From Pseudo-nitzschia pungens (Eukaryota; Bacillariophyta; Bacillariophyceae; Bacillariales; Bacillariaceae), in the NCBI GenBank assembly GCA_037355855.1, contig CM074768.1, positions 372,001 to 436,000 on the forward strand: a DNA stretch of 64,000 nt, written 5' to 3'. The position numbers and the translations under genes are program-made. Position 1 is the stretch's first letter. The number at the start of each line of letters is the position of its first letter. Shown here one piece after another: positions 1 through 10,636 of this stretch. The notes under the pieces were generated by a model, which ran no database searches, had not been told where the DNA came from, and was given only the letters and a program-made list of their open reading frames with translations.

Positions 1-345
1 TAAAGAATGTTTGTAAGTCGTCTTGCAACCTCCAATGTCTGTGCCAGGATACCACTTTGAAGATTAAGATCAAGGACAAGGTCAGGTTCAAGAAATGCAG
101 TAGAATCAGAAAAAATAAGTGCAATGAGTCGGCGTCGCTCGGTATTGGAAGGAAATCGCAGAAAGTCTATGAGTTCTGCCCTGTAAGATGCAACGCTTGT
201 TTGCTGCAGTAATTCATATTGACTCCCACAATATCAGCTCTCTCTATCGGGTTACTTTTTCTCCGGAATTGTGTCCGTCGAAATCTGTATCACGGCATTG
301 ATTCCTGTCGTCATTAGTTGCCGTACCAATTGTAGTAGTTTTCAT
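1..345 (-). CDS. Unrecognised protein, N-terminal part, cut by window edge
   Basis: I do not recognise this gene. On the minus strand an ATG at 345 opens 30 codons (start MKTTTIG). A GT donor at 255 and a TTACTGCAG acceptor ending at 204 would remove a 52-base intron in phase 0. The downstream exon, 203 to 1, stays open to the edge and looks strongly protein-like, with amphipathic stretches such as ELIDFLRF and LIALIFSDSTAFLEPDLVLDL. The open frame of the second exon is seen directly. The join to the first exon is inferred, and 52 bases is short for an intron, so the true start may differ. The C-terminal part lies outside the window and no domain can be named. Confidence 0.4.
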
Positions 346-726
346 AAACACCCTCTAACAAGTCGTCGATGTCATTTTTAAGAATTTTTTTGTAACAACA
401 GCTCCGTTTGCATGGCTCGTTGCATCGAACTGAGGATAAAGTACAGTTATGTGTTTCAGTGCACTATTTTATGGTGCCTAACTCCCTTCGTGTTCGAGTA
501 CAGCATTGTATGAGCCCAGCGCACTCAACAAAATCTCTCGAGTTCGACGAAGAAACTTTGGGTTTTATCCCTGCGTTTCCTCGTTCGTTACTACAACATG
601 ATGTGCATTTCGCACGGATTGTCATCATGTTTTGTGACTGTTTCTGTCGAGACACACCATGAACATGATCACACCCATAGCTACATCATGACACATTCGT
701 TGTAATATGTTTCGCGGGGACAATTA
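346..726. other. Gene-free spacer
   Basis: Short overlapping open frames occur on both strands (408-662 and 464-655), but they have no protein-like composition and overlap each other. I see no RNA gene or repeat here. Confidence 0.5.
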
Positions 727-2824
727 TTAATCACTACTATGTTGCCGCAGCAGCTGTTGCTGCTGATTCAAAATCACATCAATGGCAACTCCAGCGTCTC
801 CATTGTTCAATGTAGAACCACCATACCGAGTCGAGTTGGAAGCAAGAAGAGGTGCCGTTTCTTGGTTTGGATTGCTATTGCTGACTTTATTCGTTGCTTG
901 TTGCGTTGGTGGTGGCGGAGATCGTGTGGGTTGAGGAGAAGGATTTCTGGCTCCGGGTTTTGAATCATTCGAGTCGGAACGTTGATACGATGAATGTACC
1001 GGAGGTGTCCGTCGTCCCGATTGGGATGGGTCATCTCCGCTACCAAACCCTCCGATTGGGTGATGACTCGTTTTTCCAGTAGTGTGCGTGGATCTCGTAT
1101 TGCTGGAACTGGCGCTGCCGGATGACTCCGGGTTCGGTGTCGTCGTTCGTTTCGGATGGAGCAAGATCAAAAACATGATTCCCGGTAGTAATTCCAGTGC
1201 CCCGTACTGAAACCACCAATAGGGTCCACCACCGGTATTGCCCAACGGTGTGGTGGATTGCACAACTTTTTTCGCAAAACAAAACGTCCTTGATGTGAAC
1301 ACCAGCAACGATACCGCACTGCATGCGACCAACCGCAGGGCCAGGGGCGAATGCCATTTTCCCTCCAATGCCGGCAACAAAAGGCCGAGAAGACGCGGGA
1401 AAAAGTACAGCGCCGTTCCCAGCAAGGTCGCATAGACACAGCACAGCAAAGCATACAACAGAACCGCGGCGGCAATCCTTCGAAAAATCGTAAATGCAAT
1501 GATCAACAACGAGTACACAACGTAGGCGGTGATTTGGATCACGGTATCAATAGTGGCAGCAGGGTGATAGGCATTCATCGGGGACCCGCTCGTGCCGCTC
1601 GCATTTGTAGTGCTGGCACCGGTCCCGCCTCCGATGTTGTTCGTGCTCCCCAGGGCTACACCAACCAGTTGCACAAAAAACGAAACCAGCCATGTCCATG
1701 CGGTTGCATACGTCATGACCGGAAACGTATCGGCAATCAATTGCACCCACAATGGATCGCTGTAAACTTGAATTGGTATTGCCAGTGTCCTGGATGCTAT
1801 TGCAATGAGTATCAATCGTCGGAACTGTTTGGATTTGGATTGTATGTGTTCCATTGTTCGGAGTGTGGGTTGGCGAATTATATGAGTCAATGGTTGGCAA
1901 AAAAAATGTGCGGAGAACGATGCATGGATCCTGTGGACAATCGAACGATATGGCACGCGGCCACCTTCACTCCGAAGCTTCGATTCGCAAGCACACGCTG
2001 AATTCGTCGCAACGAATCTCATTTCGTTTGGTTTGGTCGTAAGCCGTCTTCGTTTCGTTCGTACGTACCGTAGCTCTCGCCAGATCTCCGCTGCTCACGG
2101 GCTGCTCGTCCCCGAGATTTGCCGGATTTGCGCTGTTGTTGAGCGAGGCCGTAGATGCGCTCGGTGTCATCCGGCTGATGGAACCGATGTTGTTCCCGCT
2201 GCCGAACCGACTGGAACGGACCATCCTCCCGGCCCGCGAGGTTCTCATTCCACCACCACCACCACCACCCGTGCCGCCGCTCCCGCTGGTGGCGACCCCT
2301 AGCTCGGGATCCTGTGGACTCCCACTCCCACCGCCGGGTCCCAGCACCACGGAATATTTCCGCAGCCTCGAGGACGACTGCGTTCGTGCCCCGGAGGATC
2401 CACGTGCCGCACCGGTGTTCCGCGACATTGCCAGGACGTGCTTCAACCACTTGCGTTCCAATCGAATCTGGTGCATCCCGAGCAGGACAGCGGAGACGAA
2501 GAAGGTCCACAAAATGGTCCAGGAAATTACGTGGTAGTGTTCGGGTGTGACCCGGATGGAAAAGGTTGCCGACAGTGTCGAATTGCCCTCGTGGGGAATG
2601 TAATAGTGGGAATTCGCAGTGGCATCGTCGTCGTCGTCGTTGTCATTGTCTTTGTCGTCATGATTATTAGCATTAGTGATAGTATCGGTTGTGGTCGATT
2701 CGAGGTTGTCAAGGGACGCAACTTGGGCTGATACTGATGCTGCTGCTGCTGCTGCTGCTATTGCTATCACTATCACGAAAGCATAGACCCAGAAGATACA
2801 CAACCTTCGAATCCCATTCATCAT
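727..2824 (-). CDS. THH1/TOM1/TOM3-like multi-pass membrane protein
   Basis: Two exons: 2824-2069 and 1824-727. The intron (2068-1825) starts GTACGTAC and ends AAACAG, phase 0, and joins LARAT to FRRLILIA. This gives about 617 residues. The ATG at 2824 opens a signal-like hydrophobic start (FWVYAFVIVIAIAAAAA). An acidic luminal stretch rich in D and N follows, then about six further hydrophobic segments in the second exon. The last helix ends in ELLPGIMFLILLHPKR, a pattern typical of the plant THH1/TOM1/TOM3 family (seven-helix proteins; the Arabidopsis members support tobamovirus replication). The C-terminal 130 residues are Ser, Pro and Gln rich and probably disordered. Function in algae is not established. 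The upstream frame extension to 2857 begins with TTG and is not used. Confidence 0.65.
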
Positions 2825-3700
2825 ACTGTTGGCAACGGTGTCCAGAAATTCATTCAACCCAGAACCTTGGGAAGTAATCGCACCGTGTTGAGATGACTTT
2901 CGTGCACGGCAGTCCCCGGAATCTCTGATTGCGGTGTGATATTCAAAATGTCAACTGTGGCGGCGAGTTGCGAGTTGCGACTGGCGAGTGCGTCTCTTGG
3001 AATCCTTTTTCGGGCTTCCTACGCGTTTGTGATCTCAACAACCTGCAATTGCAATGTAACTGAGCGGAATGGGGGATCGTATCCGATTTGAGTTTCAGGT
3101 TGCACTCCTCTGGTGCAATCCATTTTTGATCCCTCCTTTGCATTTTTTCATGCTGATTTTTTCGAGGGTGAGGGGTGCGGTGTATCCTGTATCCTAGTTT
3201 CACCGGTACGAACAAATAGTAAGGTTACGTCGTACGTGCCGAAAGACACCAATTTTGTTGTGTCCCAACTGACAGCGCACTCAACACAGATGGCATGCTT
3301 TGTTGTACGGTACGAGGTATGATATTCAATATTGTCATGTACCAGTAACCTTACCAGTACAAGTAATTAAAAGTTAGTGTAAAGTAAGGTAAGGTCACAG
3401 TATTGGGTGCTGGACGTACACAGTACAGAACGATACTCTGTACCGCAACTACGTAAGGTTTACGGTAACCTTACTCGTACTACGTAAGTTGAAAGTGTAC
3501 TAGATGCATTTTCAATTTAGTAGGTACAGGTAAGGTATATACGTACTTGTACATGTACGTACTTGTAGCCTTAACCTTACTCGTTCATATGCCACATACG
3601 AGTAAGGCTTACTGCAAACCTTACCAGTATCTTACTCGTAAGATTTACTTTCCTTTCATCGCGATTTTGAGTAACTTACCGGTAAGATTAACCTTACTGT

Positions 3701-3893
3701 TACTACGGATCGCCTAACAGTTGAAATAAAAGTTTTTTTTACCGGACGCGTAAGGTTTACCAAAAAAAGAACTGTAACCCCCTGCTTAGAAAAAATTGAA
3801 TCACAGTAAAGAGATCACTGAAAACCCTCAGACTCGCCTCTGTACGCGTCCGGTAAAAAAACTTTTATTTCAATTGTTAGGCGATCCGTAGTA
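3701..3893. mobile_element. MITE with about 49-bp terminal inverted repeats and TA duplication
   Basis: The left arm (3703-3752) begins CTACGGATCGCCTAACA and continues through TTGAAATAAAAG, a T-run and ACCGGACGCG. The right arm (3843-3891) is its reverse complement with only one substitution (AACAG versus AACAA) and one base of T-run length difference. Both ends are flanked by TA (3701-3702 and 3892-3893), the target duplication of Tc1/mariner-type transposition. The roughly 90-base interior has no open frame. It is therefore a non-autonomous element. The near identity of the arms suggests a recent insertion. Confidence 0.8.
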
Positions 3894-4774
3894 TTATGAT
3901 TTTTGATCGATAGAATGAGATTATCATGTATTGTTGTTAGTAGTAGTAGAGTAGGAAGATCCTCGCCGTCCAAGTTCTGGAGTTCCAGTACGAGCCTTTT
4001 TGAGTACTCGTACTAGTAGGCACATCACTTCACCCAGGAATGCTGTACTACTAGTTGCCAGTTGGCAATGCCGGTACTAGTACTAAGGGGAAGAATGTAA
4101 GGGTAGTCGCAGGAGGTAGTGATAAAAAGCTCAGGTGAGGTACCATTTCTTACACTGCTCTCGCTCATATCCTACAAGAAACAATAGTGCTTCGATTCAT
4201 CAAGATTAGCTACTAATGTGGTTGCCAACGATTTTGTTTTCGTTGCGTGCATTTCACCTCAGTTCGGACCGAACGATGATTTGGCAAAATAAATCAGTAC
4301 AACGGCGAAAGAATGGTCCTCCCAAAGGATCCGGAATGCAGTCTGATTTGTATGGTTTTGTGCTTGTACCTAGCAAGATGGTGCTACTCTAACACGAACA
4401 AACTCTATCACTATTATCATATTCTTATTTCAATCACAATGGTTCTGTCACTAGTTTGGAATCGGTCATTGCACATTAACGACGGCGCGGACAGTCACAT
4501 CTTGTCTCGCGAACAGCAGGGCAATTCAATGCTGTCCGAACGCCATTGGTGCTCGACCCACCAAACGCGACGATTCGATTCGATTCGATTCGATCCGATC
4601 CTATTCTCTCCTCCGTGTTGCGTTGCAACCATTTAATTGGGACTCACTCGGTTGGGTTGCGATGCCATCGTTTCCGTTTGTTTTGGCCTTCGTTCGCGGC
4701 TTGTTGTGGTTCTTTGCTCCCGCATCCCTGCACCGCATCGCACTCCACTGCGTTGTATTGTCATGTTTTCGTTC

Positions 4775-4805
4775 ACTCCATTCCATTCCATTCCATTCCA
4801 TTCCG
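4775..4805. repeat. (CATTC)n pentanucleotide microsatellite
   Basis: Five to six tandem CATTC units about 45 bases beyond the stop codon of the G-beta gene, so probably in its 3' untranslated region. Confidence 0.85.
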
Positions 4806-4849
4806 CTACGTCTCGCTGCTCGTTCGTTCGTTCCTTCTTTCTTGTTGCG

Positions 4850-6993
4850 TTACGCAAACAGCTTGAGATTAAAGTCCCAGGATCCGGTGCACAGGGCCTC
4901 GCCGGTGGGAGAGACCCCCACGCACGAAACGTGTTCCTCGTGGGCGTTCTGCAGGACGTAGGCCGGGGTGGCGCCGTTCGAAGGCGAGAGAATGTCGTAG
5001 CACACCACGGATCCCTCCGAGTGGCCGCAAAAGACGAGACGCCCGCTGCTCGAGGCAGAGATGGAGGTGAATCCGGCGTCGCCGTCCGAGAAGGGGTCCC
5101 GCTCGGACTGCTGCGAGAGCTGGCCAAATCTGGCGACCTCCCCGTAGGCCCGAAGGTCCCAGACCCGGACGGTCCCGTCCTCCGAGCACGAGCAAAAGGC
5201 CCCGTTGGTGTTGGGGAGGATGGTGATGCCGTTGACGTCACCGGCGTGGCCGGAAAAGGTCTGGGCGCTGCCGGCCTTGCTGCTCTGGCGGACGTCCCAG
5301 AGCTTGATGGTAGTGTCGGTGCTGGAGGAAAGGTACTGGTCCGATTCGACCAGCTGAACCTCCGTCAGGTTGGACTTGTGCTCCTGGAACGACTCGATGA
5401 TCTGTCCCTTCTCGACGTCCCAGAGCAACGAGGTGGCGTCTCCGCTCGCCGTCAGCATCTTGGAGGGGGAGTGAAAGAACTTGCAGTCGGCCAGGTATCC
5501 CTCGTGGCTGACCAGCTCCGTCTTGAGCTGGGCCGGCCCCTCGTCGCCCACCGAGTAGATGGAGCAGGCATTGTCCAGTCCCCCGGCGGCGACGTATCGT
5601 CCGCTCTTTTCCATGCAGACGCTCATCACGTAGGGCGACTTGAGCCGGACGTCCTGTTTCTTGCTGGTCATGAGTGCGTCCCACAGCAGGAGATTTCCGT
5701 CCTGGCTGGCCGAGACGATAGTGGTCCCATCGGCGCTCCAGTCGAGTGCCGTGATCTTTCCAAAGTGGCCCTTGAGGAGCCGGCGGCACTTGACCTGCGA
5801 GGGGGGCGTGCGGACGGGTGCCAGCGGCCGGTGGAAGGTTGCCGCCAGTGACCCGTCGCGTTTGCTCCTCAGGCTCTTTTCGATCTGGGCATTGAGCGAG
5901 GCGATCTGTGGCGGTTCAGCGGTCGAACGATTCGGGAGGGAGGACCACCATCGCGCAAAACAACGCAAAACAACGCAACGCAAAAAGAAAAAACAAACGA
6001 TTCAAAAGAAACACGAGGCCGTCAGAAAAATGGCAAAACGAATCAACGGAGTCCACTTGCAGAAGCGTATTGCAGTCGTCATTTGGGAGTGCGGTGAATG
6101 TGATGTTGCGCCAAGTTATTGTGGGGAAGGTACGGAACGGTTGCGAGAGCCAACAGTGCAGTGCAGCTCGCCATTTCGTACGGGATTCGCTTTGGATGGG
6201 TAGAAAGCGTTGTTCATCGTTTCGTTCCGCTCTACCCTTGCTGATCCCTGGGTACAGAGTAGTTCCTTGGGATTGGTTGATCGACCGTTGTGAAAAATTT
6301 TCACCCTCCGTGGTTGGTTTCGTTGGAATTCAATTCGATTTAATTCAAACCAATTCAATTCAATTCAATTCAATTTCATCGGACATCCACATCGGTTTCC
6401 CCCCACCTTTTTCCCACTCTTTCTGTCACTCCACCTCGATCAGTGCTCGCCGCTCGTTCCTGCTCCAAAGCAATTCCCACCAACCAATAATCCGCGGGGT
6501 GTAATGCTGCTCTTGGCATCGATTTAGTCGGTTGGGAGCTGTATTACGTTTGTGTTGTGTTGTCTTGTGTTGTGATCCCTCAGATTCTTGTGTCGCGTGG
6601 ATAATGAATCCGGTGTGTCGAAGGAATGGTTGGATGCATTTGCTCTCCCTGTATCCATTGCGCAAAGCAACTCAGTGAATTCCATAACGACCAAAGCGAG
6701 TGTATCTTCGGCAGAGGGATCGTTGTTTCACGTGCGTCGGATGCCTTCCCTTTTCTCCAAACCTTTCGTGTCGCGGTTTCCACGCCACAAGTCACAAAAA
6801 AGGCTCAAATTCTGCATCGACACCGACATCGACATTAACATGTCATTCATTCACAACTCCCCGTTCCTTCATCCTCACTTCACTTCACTTCACTTGACTT
6901 GACTTCACCTCATCAAATCGGCCCTATAGTTCCGGTTCGAGTACCTACCTCTTTTTTCGCGGTCTCCGCTCGTTGCTGCAATGTGGCAACCAT
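4850..6993 (-). CDS. Heterotrimeric G-protein beta subunit (WD40 propeller)
   Basis: Exon 1 is only 15 codons (6993-6949: MVATLQQRAETAKKE, then GTAGGTAC donor). Exon 2 is 5905-4850, after a CGCCACAG acceptor. The intron (6948-5906) is 1,043 bases, phase 0. The open frame around exon 2 contains no ATG before the propeller, so an upstream start exon is required, and this one supplies the N-terminal coiled-coil helix expected of G-beta. The 366-residue product has seven WD40 blades with GH-WD pairs. Diagnostic G-beta stretches include LKGHFGKITALDW, VSASQDGNLLLWD, GGLDNACSIY and the C-terminal GSWDFNLKLFA. It would pair with a G-gamma and act with G-alpha below receptors such as the one at 62129-64000. 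Codon use is GC-rich at third positions. Confidence 0.88.
6329..6376. repeat. (CAATT)n pentanucleotide repeat in G-beta intron
   Basis: Several near-perfect CAATT units, with degenerate copies upstream, inside the predicted 1-kb intron of the G-beta gene. Confidence 0.8.
6873..6910. repeat. (CACTT)n pentanucleotide repeat
   Basis: Tandem CACTT units changing to GACTT, about 40 bases inside the 5' splice site of the G-beta intron. Confidence 0.8.
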
Positions 6994-8524
6994 GATTTCT
7001 GTTCTGGAACGAACCTAACGATTTCGACGGACGATTGGATGGGAGTGTACGATAGATGTGCTGTGCCTGACTTGTTCTGCCAAGGATTTTATCGTCGCAT
7101 TGACCATGCAACGAACGAACGAGGTAATCTTACAAGGTTACTGGTATGCGTTGCGCGTTGCGTACGAGAACTTGTGCCAGTAGTTACCAGTAAGACCTTG
7201 TACCAGGAGCTAAGACATTATTCTCGCTGTCACGAACGCTATGTATCTTGCCTCGGAATCAATCATTCCTCGTAAGAAGTGTACGAGTAGTTACGAGTAA
7301 CCCTACGCAGTCGTCTCTTGGGATGGATCCAAGAGAGCTGCTGCCGCTCAATCAAGGAATTTCGGTTTCACTGTATTTTTTGGCAATTGCCATGCCCTTT
7401 GTCGATAAGGCTTAATTGATATCGCCTATGTTCCCTCATAAAGACCCGACACGAAAGAGCATGCCGGCCGCAACAGACACCACAAAACAATAACTTACTT
7501 CGTATTACGTATTACGAACGTAAGGTCTTACTCGTACTCGTATCGGTAAGATTTAGTCAACCTTACTTATACATTGAAGTATCATTTTTTTCGTTTTTTT
7601 CTCTTCACATTTTAAGAATTTACTGTAGTATTAAAAGGAGATTACAGTACCTGACTGTGTGTAATACGAAGTACGTAGTAGTTAGAAGCAGGGTAAATGA
7701 CCGAGGCCAGAGTAAAAGTACAAAAAATAATGTTAGACAAAAATGGATTTAGGGAAAAAAATAATGGAACATACCTCTTAGCATTATTATTATTATTATT
7801 TCTTCTTCCTGACATTATTGTCCGATACGGTACTGAGCCATCACTTCTAGTACTGTAGCGTATTGCAAAGACAGAACAGTATTACTACAGCATTACTATT
7901 ATTATAGAATCAATGCTTCTACTTTCTATTTTTTTGCTACTACTAACTTCTTGTTGTAGTATCATACGATGTTTTGGTATCATTGTTTCTTCCTCCACCA
8001 AGCAGATTGTACTATGGAACAACAAAGTTCTTGTTGTTGCAATCGCATTGTCTTTTTTGTAAATGGATTGCCAGTGGCTCTGCTTGCACACCTGCTGGTA
8101 TTTGTCTTGGGCAAGATTATGCAGATTGGAGCATCACGCATTCGGATCCAAAAAGAAAGAAGGAGAACAAAGAACCAGCAGCAGATCAATCGAAACACCA
8201 CCACCGGTCTCTTGGGTCAGGAAATCGAGCCAGCATCCGCAGGCAAATGCATCATCATTGCACACCAACAAACTGCCTGTAAGATAGGAAGGGGCGAATG
8301 CAGGGATGCGCGAATGCACGAAAGCACGAGTTGCGAAAGCACGCAATCAGGAATCACTGATTCCGACCGCGATAACGCCATGCACGCGCCGTGGCATGGC
8401 GCTGTCATGGTCCAATCACGACTGGAAGGAGCGCGTTGTTTCTATTTTTGGCCCGTTGCATCGGTTCCGGATTGCGTGTGCACGGAGCGTTTTCCCATCG
8501 TCGTCGCAATGGATTCGATTCTCT
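6994..8524. other. Intergenic region, no recognisable gene
   Basis: Upstream of the G-beta start and downstream of the protease stop. It contains scattered GTAAG/GTTAC and TACGAAGTA-like motifs (around 7120, 7185, 7280 and 7500-7570) and an ATT trinucleotide run near 7785. Open frames from 7885 to 8650 run on both strands and overlap one another and the protease end without protein-like content. Confidence 0.55.
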
Positions 8525-8785
8525 TCACACACGGAGCACCAATCCGGCGCAGGATCCCAGACCATACCTGCCACAGGTACCCCGGCAATAGTTCCAGACG
8601 CTGCTGGTGCTTCCGCCATTCTCCACCGGTTTGTTGCACCTCTTCTTGAGCATTCGTGGGCTCTTGGCCCCGGCGACCCATAGCCGGCACGTCTTGTCCG
8701 GGTCGTGCCGATATCGGAAGAAAAGGTCGTCCCGGCACCCATTGTTTTGTCCCTCGTCGTTGCTGTTCTCGTCGTTGTCGTAATG

Positions 8786-8822
<37 letters not shown>

Positions 8823-10636
8823 GAACAGGGTCCGAGACCAACGCTGCTACAGGTAGCGGGACAAATGTCATAGACGGGTCGGTCTCCGTCCAGTTTCTTG
8901 CACTTTTTCTTAGTGTACCCCTCTCTAATCCAACCGCACCCCTTGCCCCGCTTACCCAGGTACTTCCAGTGGGGATCGTCGGCGCAGCCCGGAGACTCCA
9001 TCGGAAGCTTTGTGACCATCTCTCCGGCAGAAACAATGATGAAGGCATCCCTTTCGTCGCTCGAAATCGAATGGACGTAAACGTACACGGTGGTATCGGT
9101 TCCCTTGTAGTTCGGGATTTCGTGGTGTTCCCCCGGACCCATGGCGGCGATCCGTGTGCTCGGTCCGTATCCATCGGGACCCCCCCGGGTCTTTACAAAG
9201 ACGGTGATCTTGTCTCCCGCTTCGCTCACTCCGCTGTTGGGACCGGATTTGCGGTTGTATCCAACGTAGTAATCGGCTCCTCCGTTGTCGTCGTCTCCGT
9301 ACTGCTGGAGACGAAGGGTAATGAGCTCTCCGTCCGACGAGCCGTCCTTCTTGTAGTCGTCCACGCCGTTCAAGACAAATGCCCGGGGACTGCCATTGGT
9401 GTCCAGGGGATCGATCGACGCCTTTTGGAGCTCGTACCAGCCCAGTTGGTAGTTCTTGGCGGCATTGAAGCACTTTTCCGGCCCGTCGTCCAAATCGTAG
9501 GAATATCCCATGATCCCTGATTCGTCGCCGTACTTGCTGGTGTCATCTCCGGAATGGGCAAGATTGAGGCTGTGACCGACCTCTGCTCGGTCCAAGAAAG
9601 TGTCGGAGCCAAGAAGGGAAGGAAACGATTGACCGCATTGCTGGTTGAGTGTTGGTAGAACGCAGGGAGAGAGAAAGCAAAGCGACAAAACAAACAAAAC
9701 AAAACAAAACAAGATAAGCGATCCGGTTGCACCTGCACACTCACCGTGCATTAGGACGGAAACGCTCGAGCAGAACCTGTCGTTGTAATAACTGTCCCAT
9801 CGGTTGATGTAAGCGTAACCCACCCAGTCCCCCGTACCGGGAGGCAAACAAAACAGGACCAGATCGTATTCGTGCTGCAATCCACCGTCCCCGCCGTACA
9901 GCTCTTCCGCCCGTGCCCGTGCCTCCCGTTCGAGGACGATTCGCCGGTCGAACTGGGCGATCGCAGCGATGGTCACGTTAACGATCCCGTGTTCGCCGAC
10001 GCCGACCCCGGACGCCTCGGCGATGACCAGCTGATCCTTGGAGCAGGCGGCGAACTGGGTCGCGAGGCTCACCGAGTCCTCAAAGACATCGTCCCTAAGC
10101 TGGTCCGCGTCGGCTCTCGGAGCGTTTCCGGATCCATCAACGACCCGCACCACCAGCGTGCGTAGCGTCCCAGGCAGGGAGCTCATGCGGGCTCCCTGCT
10201 GCCGCTGCCCTTCGCGGCGGGGATCCGCCTCCGGCAATGGCTCGATTGTATAATAGGAGTCTTCCGGAACGATCAGTTCCACGAACGACGAGCTCCCGAG
10301 ATATTGTGCAACGTAGGCACCCCTAGTTCTCAGGAAGTGTTCACCGGAAACGGCGCCAGCGGACTCGATCGCTTCGGGGGAAATGCCCCGAACGTCCATA
10401 ATGTCCTGGCCTTCAAAATTGTTTCGTGCCAGTTCGCTCGGGAATTTGCAGGACCACGATTGCTCTCCATTGCGATCTATGAATTTAATGTCACTGATGT
10501 ACAAGACGCACTCGGCGTCGTCTTGCAACGAGTGACCCCGCTGTTGGTTTCCTCGGAGGAGAAGGGAACCCGACTTTTTCGGGTTTGCAACCGCGAGAGA
10601 AATCGAAGCAAGGAAAAGCGTGGCGAAGAGCTTCAT
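8525..10636 (-). CDS. Secreted gametolysin-like M11 zinc metalloprotease with Cys-rich tail
   Basis: Start ATG at 10636 gives a clear signal peptide (MKLFATLFLASISLAVA). Exon 1 is 10636-9745. A GTGAGTGT donor and CCGAGCAG acceptor remove 162 bases (9744-9583, phase 1), and exon 2 is 9582-8525, for about 649 residues. Splicing creates HEVGHSLNLAH, the HExxHxxxxxH metzincin zinc site. A Met-turn-like GIMGYSY follows, as in gametolysins (peptidase family M11), which cleave cell-wall or matrix glycoproteins in green algae. The C-terminus has two Cys-rich modules (CxDD...CGW...KKC...YDICPATC...GLGPC), joined by a linker of about six Asp-Asn pairs. Modules like this are common on algal secreted enzymes and resemble ShK folds; that assignment is inferred. 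It probably acts outside the cell. The intron has no stop in frame, so retention is also translatable. Confidence 0.83.
8786..8824. repeat. In-frame GTTGTC hexanucleotide repeat (Asp-Asn linker)
   Basis: Tandem GTTGTC units on the plus strand encode alternating Asp and Asn between the two Cys-rich modules of the M11 protease. Confidence 0.85.

Larger units (their letters stand above)
2825..4849. other. Intergenic region rich in GTAAGGTTAC-type motifs
   Basis: No convincing gene. From about 3210 to 3720 the sequence is dense in short copies of GTAAGGTTAC, GTAAGGTTTAC, TACTCGTA and ACCGGTAAG in both orientations. A MITE lies at 3701-3893. Near 4570 there is a short CGATT pentanucleotide run. 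ORFs at 4313-4636 and 4546-4866 are low in coding character and run into microsatellite. Confidence 0.6.

Noticed and set aside
4637..5851. 404-codon plus-strand open frame
   Set aside because: It is the antisense shadow of the G-beta WD40 exon, kept open by GC-rich third positions. It has no protein-like order.
9583..9744. Treating the protease as one uninterrupted 704-codon frame from the ATG
   Set aside because: The intervening segment destroys HExxH and is bounded by good GTGAGT and CAG sites. Splicing restores the zinc motif exactly.
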